Shown here piece after piece: positions 28,762 to 37,438 of a stretch of DNA of 64,000 nucleotides. The stretch lies in contig JAKGSH010000002.1 in the NCBI GenBank assembly GCA_021568835.1, forward strand, positions 248,001 through 312,000, read 5' to 3'. Under the pieces are notes generated by a model. The model saw nothing but the letters and a program-made list of their open reading frames with translations. It was not told the origin of the DNA and made no database searches. Within the stretch, counting starts at the first letter, position 1. Each line of letters starts with the position of its first letter. The DNA comes from Streptomyces sp. Tue 6430 (GTDB lineage: Bacteria; Actinomycetota; Actinomycetes; Streptomycetales; Streptomycetaceae). The translations under genes and the position numbers were made by a program.

Positions 28762-29972
28762 ATGCTCTCGGACACCGCCCGCCCCGTCGTCACGGCCACA
28801 CTGCCGGTCGTCGCCGACCACATCGGCGACATCGCACGACGCTTCTACGGGCACATGTTCGCCGCACACCCCGAACTCCTGAACGGCGTCTTCAACCGCG
28901 GCAACCAGGCACACGGAGACCAGCAGAAGGCGCTGGCCGGGTCAGTGGCGGCGTTCGCGAGCGGACTGGTGGAGTCACCCGAGCACGTCCCGAGCACCTC
29001 CTGTCGCGGATCGCCCACAAGCACGCCTCCCTCGGCATCCGCCCCGACCAGTACCAGATCGTCCACGACAACCTGATGTGGGCGATCGCCGACGTCCTGG
29101 GCGACGCGGTCACCTCCGAGGTCGCCGCCGCCTGGGACGAGGTCTACTGGCTGATGGCCAACGCCCTGATCAACCAGGAACGCGGCCTCTACAGCGCGCG
29201 CGGAGTCAGGCCGGAGACGGTGTGGCGGCAGTGGAAGGTCGAGAAGAAGATCCGCGAGACCCACGACGTGGTGACCTTCGTGGTCAAGCGGACCGACGAC
29301 CGCCTGGTGAAGACCTCACTGCCCGGCCAGTACGTGACGGTGCGGATGACGATGCCGGACGGGGTGCTCCAGCCGCGCCAGTACAGCCTGACCCGGGCCG
29401 ACGACGGCGAACACCGCCAGTTCTCGGTCAAGCGGGTCCACGGCGACGGCGACGACCCCGACGGGGAGATGTCGGCACTCCTGCACGACTCGGTGAGCGT
29501 GGGCGACATCCTGACCCTGTCCGTGCCCTACGGTGACGTCGTCCTCGACGACTCGGGACGGCCGGTGGTGTTCGCCACGGCCGGCATCGGGATCGCCCCG
29601 GTGGCCGGGATGCTCTCGCACCTCGCCAAGGCGGGGTCCGCACTGGACATCACGGTCCTCCACGCCGATCTCGACGAACCCTCCTTCCCCCTGCGCCGCC
29701 AGGTCGTCAGCGACGTCCTGGAACTGCGCCGGGCGGCGGTCTACGCCTGGTACGAAAAGAGCACGCAGAGCATGGAACCGCTCAACGGGGTCTTCCAGGG
29801 ACTGATGGACCCCACGGCCGTCGACCTGCCCGACAACGCCCTGTACTACCTGTGCGGCCCGCTGCCGTTCATGCAGGCGGTGCGCAGCAAGCTGCTCGAG
29901 CGGGACGTCGCACCCAAGGACATCCAGTACGAGGTCTTCGGCCCCGACCTGTGGCAGGCGGACCTGGACTAG
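28762..29972 (+). CDS. hmp: Flavohemoprotein, nitric oxide dioxygenase (one-base frameshift in this sequence)
   Basis: The enzyme converts nitric oxide plus oxygen to nitrate using NAD(P)H, FAD and heme. Residues about 1-140 are a globin: distal PVVADHIGDIARRFYGHMF, proximal His in RIAHKHASLGI. Residues about 150-250 are the FAD domain with the RQYSLTRA motif, and the rest is the NAD domain (GIGIAPVAGML, YYLCGPLPFM). The frame changes near 28990; one added C in GTCCCG restores EHVPEHLLSRIAHKH and gives 404 codons, the normal size. The ATG at 28762 has GGAAGGA. It stands alone, with a palindrome upstream. Confidence 0.9.
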
Positions 29973-30055
29973 GGACCCCAGGCGGTCGCCCCTTCGCCGG
30001 CCGGCCCCGGCCGCCCCGCGTGATCGGCTCATGGGCCCCATGCCGTCTTCGCCGG

Positions 30056-30345
30056 AACAGGCGGGGCGTCACGCCGCTCGCACGGGGCACGACCTCCAGA
30101 GGATCGGGTCGAGCAGTTCGTCGGGGGCTCCCACCGGCGCGGTCCGGACCCGAGCCTCACCGGCGAGACCGTCACGTGCAGGGTGTCGAGGGGGCCGGCG
30201 TCGAGGAACCGCCGGACGGTGGTGACCCCGCCGCCGGGCCGGACGCCCCTGCCCCGGGCCGCTTCCCGCGCCCGTTCGAGGACCGTGACGGGGCCGCCGC
30301 CGACGGAGGGGAACGCGGCGTCGGACAGCGTGGACGACGGGCGCT
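30056..30345 (-). pseudogene. C-terminal relic of a dihydrofolate-reductase/RibD-like protein
   Basis: On the minus strand a frame reads GGGPVTVLERAREAARGR, then VTTVRRFLDAGPLDTLHVTV, then SPVRLGSG. The pattern (V-L-x-A-R-E-A, a Gly-rich loop, V-x-x-F-L-x-A-G-L-x-D-x-L-H, S-P-V-x-L-G-S-G) is the C-terminal half of the RibD C-terminal/DHFR-like family of actinobacteria. The N-terminal half is absent, the frame shifts near the end, and there is no start. It is a decayed gene. Confidence 0.55.
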
Positions 30346-30654
30346 CGTTTCCAGGGCGCGGTCAGGAAACGGCCCCGTCGGCGGTGCGGCCGTGTCCGCG
30401 CCTGCCGGCGTCCCCGGCCGTGAAGGCGCCGTCCAGGTACCCCTGTGTGCAGGGCTGTTGGGCCGTCCGACCGTCGAACTGCCGTACGGGAGCTGGAGTA
30501 TGATCCGGTCACCGGATCTTCCGCGGTGAGACGGCGCACCAGCCACGTACGGCGAAGCGCGGGCGGCGCGTACCACCGCGAGCCCTCGGTCCACGGTGGG
30601 CAAGCGCGCGGCGGTCGTGCGGCCGGGCAGATCGTTCCAGGAGGAATCCCGCGC
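30346..30654. other. Gap between the reductase relic and the kinase gene
   Basis: About 310 bases with no supported gene. The right end carries the promoter and CAGGAGGAA ribosome site of the kinase gene. An ATACTCC-like run near 30490 is the AT-richest point. Confidence 0.4.
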
Positions 30655-32375
30655 ATGCACCCGCTCACCGACGCCGATCCGGCCCGGATCGGCCGCTACC
30701 GTCTCATCGGCCGCCTCGGGGCGGGCGGCATGGGCACCGTCTACCTCGGCAGCACCCCGGCGGCCGCCCTGTCGCGATCAAAGTCATCGGCGGTCAACTC
30801 GCCCACGAGGAAAGGGCCCTGGAACGGTTCCGCCGTGAGGTGGACACCCTGCACACCGTGCGAAGCGCCTACACCGCCTCGGTCATCGACTGCGATCTGG
30901 ACATTCCGCCGTACTGGTTCGCCACCGAGTACGTGCCCGGCCTGACCCTGCACTCCGCGGTGTCCGCGTCGGGCGCTCTGCCCGCGCCGCTCTGCCGGAG
31001 CCTGCTCGCGGCGCTGGCCGAAGGGCTGTCGGACATCCACGTCCACGGAGTGCTGCACCGCGACGTCAAACCGCAGAACATCATCCTGTCCCCGGTCGGC
31101 CCCCAGCTCATCGACTTCGGGATCGCCCGGGAGAGCGGGCAGGCCGCCCTGACCCAGGCCGGCCTCACCGCGGGCACACCGGGCTTCACCGCTCCCGAGG
31201 CCTTCGACGGAGCGGAAGTCGGCTTCGCCGCCGACGTGTTCGCGCTGGGCGCCACACTGGCCTTCGCGGCGACCGGCCGGCCACCGTTCGGCGACGGCGC
31301 CTTCTCCGCCGTCGCCTACCGCACCGTCCACGGCGACATCGATGTCGAAGGGGTCGAGCCGGGACTCGCCGCGATCATCACCGCCTGCACCGACCGCGAC
31401 CCGGGCCGGCGGCCGGCGCCCGGGCGGATCGTGGAGCTGTGCCAGTCGCACACGTCCCTGGCCGGCGACCCCGCCTACCAGCGGATCGCCGCCCCCGCCA
31501 CGACGCCGGGCACCGCGGCCGGGGCCCCCGCCCTCGTGCCCACGCAACCGGACGCCTCCGGGACGGCTCCGGCCGCCCAGCCCCACGAGGCCCCGACCGT
31601 CCTGGCCGTGCCGCCCCCGGCCCCGACCCAGGCATGGCCGACCGAGGTCTCCCCGGCCTCCGGCCCTTCGGGCGGGCACCCCGGTCCGCGGCGGCCGGCC
31701 GACGCGGCACCCGGCCTGCCGGCCTCCCCCGGAGCGGACCGGAGCGGCCCTCGGCGCGCAACCGTCCTGACCGTCACGGCGGTCGTGGTCGCGAGCGCCT
31801 TGGTCGCCGCCCTGCTGGTGCTTCAGCCCTGGCAGGGCGAGGAGGGACCGGCCGGCGCACGGTCCGGCACCGCGCCGAGCGCCACGGCCACGGGCGAGGC
31901 CACGGACAAGGACAGGGCCACCGACAAGGACCAGGCCGCGGACGGCAACGCGGACGCGGAGCCGGACGCGACGGCATCGCCGCAGGAGAGCGCCGATCCC
32001 GGCGCGGCGGCGGGCGGCGGCGAGGGCGAGGCGCAGGGCGTCCCCGCGGAGAGGGTGATCAGCGCCCCGATGGCTCTGGGGCCGGGCGAGGAGGTCGCCG
32101 CGGCACGGATCCGGCTCGTCCTGCAGCCCGACGGCAACCTCGTCGCCTACGACGAGACCGGCCAGGCGCGTTGGGCGACCCGGACCCTCGGCACCGGCGC
32201 GCGCGCAGACTTCCAGACCGACGGCAATCTCGTCGTGTACGACACGCAGAACCAGGCCGTGTGGGCGAGCCGGACGAATGGGCACGAGTCCGCGGTGCTG
32301 AAGCTCCAGACCGACGGCAACATCGTCATCCTCGAAGGGGAAACCGTGCTCTGGGCCTCGGGCACGCAGCACTGA
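30655..32375 (+). CDS. Membrane Ser/Thr protein kinase with C-terminal B-lectin domain (one-base frameshift in this sequence)
   Basis: The repaired protein is 573 residues. Residues about 10-270 are a Hanks-type kinase: Gly loop IGRLGAGGMGTVYLGS, the VAIKVIGG Lys, catalytic HRDVKPQNIIL, DFG in LIDFGIARES, and TAGTPGFTAPEA. A Pro/Ala linker and one membrane helix (TVLTVTAVVVASALVAALL) follow. The outside part ends in three QxDGNxV units (LQPDGNLVAYD, FQTDGNLVVYD, LQTDGNIVILE), the mannose-binding B-lectin pattern. The frame breaks near 30763; one added G restores TPAGRPVAIKVIGG. It is an envelope sensor candidate that could read a sugar. The ATG at 30655 has GGAGGAA. Confidence 0.88.
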
Positions 32376-32389
32376 GGCCGTTCCCGCCC

Positions 32390-32554
32390 GTGCTCCCCGG
32401 CCCGCCACCGCACAGCGCCGCCGTCACCATCGTCGTCTGCACGGCGCTCACCACCCTGATCGGCCTGATCGCGGGCCTGGGCGAACGCACCGCGACCGAG
32501 AGAACCGGCCCCGCCCCCACGAGGGAGCCCCACCCGCAGCACACGACGACCTGA
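32390..32554 (+). CDS. Putative small membrane protein
   Basis: A 54-residue frame from GTG at 32390 encodes a Pro-rich start, one hydrophobic segment (AAVTIVVCTALTTLIGLIAG), and a charged tail. It lies 14 bases after the kinase stop on the same strand. The composition is typical of the tiny membrane proteins common in Streptomyces. I cannot match a family. It could be translated with the kinase as an accessory, or be a chance frame. Confidence 0.4.
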   Translation: MLPGPPPHSAAVTIVVCTALTTLIGLIAGLGERTATERTGPAPTREPHPQHTTT

Positions 32555-32596
32555 GGCCACGGAGCGAGCCGGCACCGCACCGAAGCGCGAAAGCCC

Positions 32597-32642
32597 CTCC
32601 CCGGCCGGCCGTCCGACCAGACGGACGGAGGGGTGGAGGGGC
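32597..32642. terminator. Bidirectional hairpin between convergent genes
   Basis: The core CCGTCCG-ACCAGA-CGGACGG is a 7-bp stem with a 6-base loop. It is extended on the outside by CCCCTCC and GGAGGGG. It lies between the rightward kinase unit and the leftward lipoprotein gene and could terminate both. Confidence 0.55.
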
Positions 32643-32681
32643 GGCCGCAGCCGAAACCCCGCCACCCCTCCGTTCTCCGTC

Positions 32682-33358
32682 TCAGGGGGTGAAGACCTGC
32701 TCGAGACGGTCGACGGCTCCGTCCGCGCCGAGCTGGTACCGGAAGACCAGACCGCTGTCGGGGTGCGCTTCCAGCCAGTCCAGGAACTCCTGGACACCGA
32801 TCCGCTGGTTCTCGGTGCTCGCCACGACGGGGTTGGTGACGGTGACGTACGCGGCCTGGTTCATGGGCAGGTACGTCTCCTTGCCGACCGTCTCGAACGG
32901 CGCGCCGTCGGAATCCGGAGTGCCGCAGCCCCAGTTGCCGTACCGGACGATCAGACTCAGGGACCCGCCCTCGGGGGTGTAGCGGTAGACGGCGATCTCG
33001 TCCGGTGAGATCGGCATCGTGTGGTCGCAGCCGTCGTCCTCGCCACCGGCTCCCGCGGAAGCCGTCGCGCCGGCGGCCGACGCCGCCGGTGAGCCCGTGG
33101 AGGCCGCGGAGGCCGGGGGAGGGGACACCTTGCCGACCGCCGGCGGCGAGGTCTTCCCGGCGGGCACCGCCGCGGGGGACGCGGTCCCCCGGCGCCCTGC
33201 CCACCCCCGGTCCGCGAGGGGGTGCCGGCCGGTGCCGCCGCGCCGCCCGCGTCCGGGGAGGCGGGGGAGCAGCCGGTGAGCGCCAGGACACCGGCGACAC
33301 ACGCGCCCAGGGCGAGTGTCCGCAACGCGATCGGTCTGCAGTGGCGTGTGGTCGTCAT
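32682..33358 (-). CDS. Lipoprotein of unknown function (one-base frameshift in this sequence)
   Basis: The repaired protein is 225 residues. It has a type II leader with lipobox LALTGCSP, where Cys is lipidated and anchors the protein outside the membrane. A low-complexity Ala/Pro/Gly linker follows to about residue 120. The C-terminal 110 residues form a domain (SPDEIAVYRYTPEGGSLSLI, GTPDSDGAPFETVGKETYLP) that I do not recognise. It contains two Cys in DGCDHT and WGCGTP. The frame breaks at the CCCCC run near 33188. The ATG at 33358 has a GGGGACT-type site. A hairpin follows downstream. Confidence 0.65.
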
Positions 33359-33533
33359 GAGAAGTCCCCCGTCGTGGCGGCGGCCGCCTGTGCGACCGCG
33401 TCAGCCTGAGGGACCACAATCAGCCACACTTCGGTTCCGCCGCTCCCTCTCCGGGCAGTCTGTTGCGAATCGGTGACCGATTCGGTGACCGACCCCGGGG
33501 CCCCAAGATTTTTCCCCGCCGGTCCTCCGGCGA

Positions 33534-33560
33534 TGTCGAGAACCCGTGTCCGGCTCCGTC
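33534..33560 (+). promoter_or_regulatory. ECF42-type promoter candidate
   Basis: TGTCGA, 17 bases, then CGTC lies 53 bases before the YCII gene. TGTCGA is the reported -35 element for ECF42 sigma factors, so the sigma gene downstream may autoregulate its operon. Confidence 0.55.
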
Positions 33561-33612
33561 CCCGGGGTGAAGGCGGCCACCATGGGTCGCACGAGTACCG
33601 AGGAGAACCACG

Positions 33613-34020
33613 ATGGCCAAGTACCTGTTGCTGAAGCACTACCGCGGCGCCCCGGCGGCGGTCAACGACGTACCGATGGACCGGTGGACGCCGGAGGAGG
33701 TCTCCGCGCACATGCAGTACATGAACGACTTCGCGGCCCGGCTGGAGGAGACCGGAGAGTTCGTCGACGGCCAGGCGCTCGCCCCCGAGGGAACCTGGGT
33801 CCGCTACGACGGTGAGGGGCGCCCGCCGGTCACCGACGGACCCTTCGCCGAGACCAAGGACCTCATCGCCGGCTGGATGGTCATCGACGTCGACAGCCAC
33901 GAACGCGCCGTCGAGCTGGCCGGGGAGCTGTCGGCCGCCCCCGGGGCGGGCGGCAGGCCGATCCACGAGTGGCTCGAGGTGCGCCCGTTCCTGACCGCGC
34001 CGCCCACCATCACGGAGTGA
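33613..34020 (+). CDS. YCII-related (DGPF) protein
   Basis: The 135-residue protein has the YCII fold: MAKYLLLKHYRG, the motif VTDGPFAETKDLIAGWMVID, and a terminal His/Glu pattern (PIHEWLEVRPF). DGPF is the family signature. In ECF42 systems such proteins are encoded next to the sigma factor and are its target genes, but their biochemical role is unknown. The ATG at 33613 has GAGGAG upstream. The next gene (ECF42) starts 9 bases after its stop, so they form an operon. Confidence 0.9.
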   Translation: MAKYLLLKHYRGAPAAVNDVPMDRWTPEEVSAHMQYMNDFAARLEETGEFVDGQALAPEGTWVRYDGEGRPPVTDGPFAETKDLIAGWMVIDVDSHERAVELAGELSAAPGAGGRPIHEWLEVRPFLTAPPTITE

Positions 34021-34028
34021 CCCCGTCC

Positions 34029-35174
34029 ATGGACGATGCCCTGCTGCGCAGCCTCACACCGGGCGTGCTCACCGTCCTCGTCCGCCGCGGAGCCGACTTC
34101 GCGGCGGCCGAGGACGCCGTGCAGGACGCCCTCGTCGAGGCACTCCGCATCTGGCCGGCCGACCCGCCCCGGGACGCCAAGGGCTGGCTGGTGACCGTGG
34201 CCTGGCGCAAATTCCTCGACCAGGCCCGCGCCGACACCGCCCGCCGCCGGCGCGAGGACCGCGTCGAGGAGGAACCGGCACCCGGCCCGGCGCCCGCGGC
34301 GGACGACACGCTCCAGCTCTACTTCCTGTGCGCCCACCCCTCGCTGACCCCGGCATCGGCGGTCGCGCTCACACTGCGCGCCGTCGGCGGGCTCACCACC
34401 CGCCAGATCGCCCAGGCCTACCTGGTGCCCGAAGCGACCATGGCCCAGCGCATCAGCCGGGCCAAGCGCACCGTGGCCGGCGTGCGCTTCGACCAGCCCG
34501 GCGACGTCGCCACCGTCCTGCGCGTCCTCTATCTGGTCTTCAACGAGGGCTACTCCGGCGACGTCGACCTCGCCGCCGAGGCCATCCGCCTCACCCGGCA
34601 GCTCGCAACCCGCGTCGACCACCCCGAGGCGGCCGGGCTGCTCGCCCTCATGCTGCTCCACCACGCCCGGCGCGCCGCCCGGACCGCGCCCGACGGCGGC
34701 CTGGTGCCGCTCGCCGAGCAGGACCGCGGCCGGTGGGACACCGCGTCGATCGCGGAGGGCGTCGCGATCCTGCAGGCGGCCCTCGCCCGCGACCGGCTCG
34801 GCGAGTTCCAGGCCCAGGCCGCCATCGCGGCCCTCCACGCCGACGCGCCCACCGCCGAGGAGACCGACTGGGTGCAGATCGTCGAGTGGTACGACGAACT
34901 CACGCGCCTGACCGACAGCCCCGTCGTCCGGCTCAACCGCGCGGTCGCCGTCGGCGAGGCCGACGGGCCACGCGCCGGCCTGGCGGCACTCGTCGAACTG
35001 GACGCCTCACTGCCCCGCCACACCGCGGTGGCGGCCTACCTCCACGAGCGCGACGGCGACCTGCCGACGGCGGCACGGCTGTACGCCGAGGCCGCCCACA
35101 AGGCACCCCACCTCGCCGAACGCGACCACCTGACACGCCAGGCCGCCCGGCTCAACGCCCGCCGACCCCGCTGA
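34029..35174 (+). CDS. ECF42-type sigma factor (SigI-like, with DUF6596 C-terminus)
   Basis: The 381-residue protein is an RNA polymerase sigma factor. Residues about 1-80 are region 2 (FAAAEDAVQDALVEALRIWP and DAKGWLVTVAWRKFLDQ). Region 4 (LTTRQIAQAYLVPEATMAQR) follows. Residues about 160-381 form the long TPR-like extension found in ECF42, with the start VLRVLYLVFNEGYSG and conserved RLNRAVAVGEADGP. That extension takes over from a separate anti-sigma factor. It follows the YCII gene by 9 bases. The stop is directly followed, in the same frame, by a truncated tap-like gene. Confidence 0.9.
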   Translation: MDDALLRSLTPGVLTVLVRRGADFAAAEDAVQDALVEALRIWPADPPRDAKGWLVTVAWRKFLDQARADTARRRREDRVEEEPAPGPAPAADDTLQLYFLCAHPSLTPASAVALTLRAVGGLTTRQIAQAYLVPEATMAQRISRAKRTVAGVRFDQPGDVATVLRVLYLVFNEGYSGDVDLAAEAIRLTRQLATRVDHPEAAGLLALMLLHHARRAARTAPDGGLVPLAEQDRGRWDTASIAEGVAILQAALARDRLGEFQAQAAIAALHADAPTAEETDWVQIVEWYDELTRLTDSPVVRLNRAVAVGEADGPRAGLAALVELDASLPRHTAVAAYLHERDGDLPTAARLYAEAAHKAPHLAERDHLTRQAARLNARRPR

Positions 35175-35456
35175 CGGCTCACGCCCGGCACCCGCGGCAC
35201 CGGGGGCGCGATCCTGTCCGACTGCGTCGTCTACGCGGCAGGCGGCGAGAGCCTGCTGGACTTCCTGCCCTACCGGGACGGCAAGCCGCTGCCCGGCGGC
35301 TTCAAGCTCGGCATCAACCCGGGCCTGGTCAAACACGAGGGCACCCAGAGCGTCCTGTGGGGCGAGGAGGTCCGCGAGCGGTTCGACGCCCCGGAGCTCA
35401 ACCTCGCCCGGTACATCAAGGACGGCGCCGTCACCGACGTCGACGACGGAGAGTAG
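35175..35456 (+). pseudogene. C-terminal relic of a telomere-associated (Tap-like) protein
   Basis: Just after the sigma stop, in the same frame, it reads GGAILSDCVVYAAGGESLLD, PYRDGKPLPGG, SVLWGEEVRERFDAPELNLA and ends VTDVDDGE. No start codon precedes it. The tpg gene starts 13 bases later. In Streptomyces linear ends, tap lies just upstream of tpg and the two are co-transcribed; I infer the fragment is tap from position and recollection of its C-terminus. Full-length Tap is about 700 residues, so most is missing. The join with the sigma gene looks like a recombination scar. Confidence 0.55.
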
Positions 35457-35468
35457 GAGAAGGCGACG

Positions 35469-36026
35469 ATGACCCTGTTCGGGGACGGCCTGGACGCCGC
35501 GGTGCACAAGGCGTTCACCCGCCCGGCGCCCAAGAGCGCGGGTGCGCAGATGCGGTACCTGGTCAAGCAGCTCAAGAGCACCAGAGCCGTCGCCCAGATG
35601 CTGCGCGTCTCCCAGCGCACCGTCGAGCGGTACGTGAAGGACCAGATCAAGAAGCCCCGCCCCCACCTCGCCGCCCGCCTGGAGCGCGAGGTGAAGGCCC
35701 GGTGGCAGCCGCAGATCCGCGCCAGGGTCCGGCAGAAGGCGGCCACCACCGGCGGCATCGTCATCGACACCCGCGCCCGCCTCGGCTACACCGCACCGAT
35801 CGGGTCGACGGACCAGGACCGCATCCGCCACCTGACCGTCGCCCTCCCGCCCCGCCACGCCGCCCGCCTCTTCGACGCCGAGGAAGCCGGCGCCGACGAC
35901 CAGGAGCTCCGGCAGATCACCGCCGAAGCGCTCAAGGAGGTCTACTTCCAGGACGGCGGTCGCCGCGCAGGCCGGCTGGAGGAAGTGCGCTTCACCGACA
36001 TCGAGCACCTGGAGTTCGACCTGTAG
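35469..36026 (+). CDS. tpg: Telomere terminal protein Tpg
   Basis: The 185-residue protein primes the ends of linear Streptomyces replicons and stays bound to the 5' DNA ends. The start MTLFGDGLDAAVHKAFTRPA, the helix region RAVAQMLRVSQRTVERYVKD (helix-turn-helix), and the C-terminus HLEFDL are hallmarks of Tpg. The Thr or Tyr that is linked to DNA is expected in the N-terminal half. Length matches the family (184-185). The ATG at 35469 has GGAGAAGG upstream. It follows the Tap-like relic and may be read from the ECF42 promoter. Tpg genes sit in linear replicons and are often near the ends. Confidence 0.9.
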   Translation: MTLFGDGLDAAVHKAFTRPAPKSAGAQMRYLVKQLKSTRAVAQMLRVSQRTVERYVKDQIKKPRPHLAARLEREVKARWQPQIRARVRQKAATTGGIVIDTRARLGYTAPIGSTDQDRIRHLTVALPPRHAARLFDAEEAGADDQELRQITAEALKEVYFQDGGRRAGRLEEVRFTDIEHLEFDL

Positions 36027-36466
36027 AGGCCCTCGCCCGAACAGCCCGCGAGCCCGCACCGTGTCCGCGGCACGCGGGACGCGGGACGCTCATGAACGCG
36101 ACCACCTGTCCGACGACGGTGAAGCGCGCGCGGGTTCCCCGATCGGCGCGAGCACGGCGGCGCGAGCACGGCGGGCAGGCCCACGCGGTGGCACCCCGCC
36201 GGACAGCCGCCCGTGCCCGGAGCCACGGCACTCACCCCGAGGCCGGGAACCCCACGCGTGCACGGCCCACGGCCGGTCCGGCAGTCACCCGCCCGACCTC
36301 GGTGAAGACCGAGGCCCGGGGCGACACCGTTCCTGCCCGGCTGCTTCCCCGGCTGGTCCTGCCCGCTGACCGGAAAGCGCGGGTCCACGCGAGGCGCCTC
36401 CCTACGATGCCCCGGGTGGTCGTACGTCGACGGACCGTCATACGCCGGCGGTGGGTGGGAGAGCAT
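36027..36466. other. 440-base gap before the exporter gene
   Basis: No gene is supported. A 14-base direct repeat (GCGCGAGCACGGCG) occurs twice near 36147. A TACGAT element at 36403 could be a -10 for the exporter gene. Confidence 0.4.
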
Positions 36467-37411
36467 GTGGACGCTCGGGACACGCGAGCCGGCGCCGCGG
36501 CGCCGGGGCAGGAGCACGACGCCGCGACGCATCCGGCGCACCGGCTCAGGGCCACCGCCATCGGCGCCGGGGCCGTGCTGCTGTGGGCGTCGCTGGCCCT
36601 GTTCACCACGCTGACCGGGCGGATTCCGCCGTTCCAGCTCACCGCGATGGCGTTCGCGGTGGGCGGGGCCCTCGGACTGCCCCGGGCGCTGCGCGGCGGC
36701 GGGACGCTCGTCCGCGCGGTGCCCCGCGGGGCCTGGGCGCTCGGCGTCGGCGGCCTGTTCGGCTACCACTTCTTCTACTTCGTGGCCCTGCGCGACGCCC
36801 CCGCGGTCGACGCCGGCCTCATCGCCTACCTGTGGCCGCTGCTGATCGTCGTGTTCTCCGCACTGCTGCCGGGTGAACGGCTGCGCTGGTGGCACGCGGT
36901 GGGCGCGGTGCTCGGCCTCGGCGGCACTTTCCTGCTGGTCACGGGCGGGCAGGGGGTCCAGTTCCGCGGGGAGTACCTGCCCGGGTACGCGGCAGCAGCC
37001 GTCTGTGCGCTGGTGTGGTCGGCGTACTCGGTGGCCAACCGGCGGTATCCGCAGGTCCCGACGGACACGGTGGCGTTCTTCTGCCTGGGCACCGCGGTGC
37101 TCGCGGCCGTCTGCCATCTGCTGTTCGAGGACACGGTCCGGCCCGACGGCGGCCAGTGGCTCGCGGTGTTCGCGCTGGGCCTCGGGCCGGTCGGCGGCGC
37201 GTTCTACATCTGGGACCACGCCACCAAGCACGGCGACATCCGCCTCCTGGGCACCCTGTCGTACTTCGCCCCGCTGCTGTCCACCGCCCTGCTGATCGCG
37301 ACGGGACGGGCCGACGCGAGCTGGCCCGTCGCCGCCGCCTGTGTGCTGATCACCGGTGGCGCCATGCTCGCCTCGGCGGACGCGCTGCGTGCGGCGCGCC
37401 GCCGGGGCTGA
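36467..37411 (+). CDS. DMT-family exporter (EamA, YddG-like)
   Basis: The 314-residue protein has about ten membrane segments in two EamA repeats (for example GAGAVLLWASLALFTTLTGR; LIAYLWPLLIVVFSALLPG; and GYAAAAVCALVWSAYSVANR). The motif set resembles the YddG aromatic amino acid exporter branch of the drug/metabolite transporters. It may export an amino acid or a small product. The start is the GTG at 36467 because GGTGGGAGAG lies just upstream; ATG 36407 is a possible alternative. It converges with the B12 radical SAM gene. Confidence 0.8.
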   Translation: MDARDTRAGAAAPGQEHDAATHPAHRLRATAIGAGAVLLWASLALFTTLTGRIPPFQLTAMAFAVGGALGLPRALRGGGTLVRAVPRGAWALGVGGLFGYHFFYFVALRDAPAVDAGLIAYLWPLLIVVFSALLPGERLRWWHAVGAVLGLGGTFLLVTGGQGVQFRGEYLPGYAAAAVCALVWSAYSVANRRYPQVPTDTVAFFCLGTAVLAAVCHLLFEDTVRPDGGQWLAVFALGLGPVGGAFYIWDHATKHGDIRLLGTLSYFAPLLSTALLIATGRADASWPVAAACVLITGGAMLASADALRAARRRG

Positions 37412-37438
37412 GCAGGCCGCCACCGCGTCGCCGACCCG

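Noticed and set aside
28980..29000. Programmed frameshift in the flavohemoprotein or kinase genes
   Set aside because: No slippery sequence with a following structure is seen, and similar breaks occur in unrelated genes.
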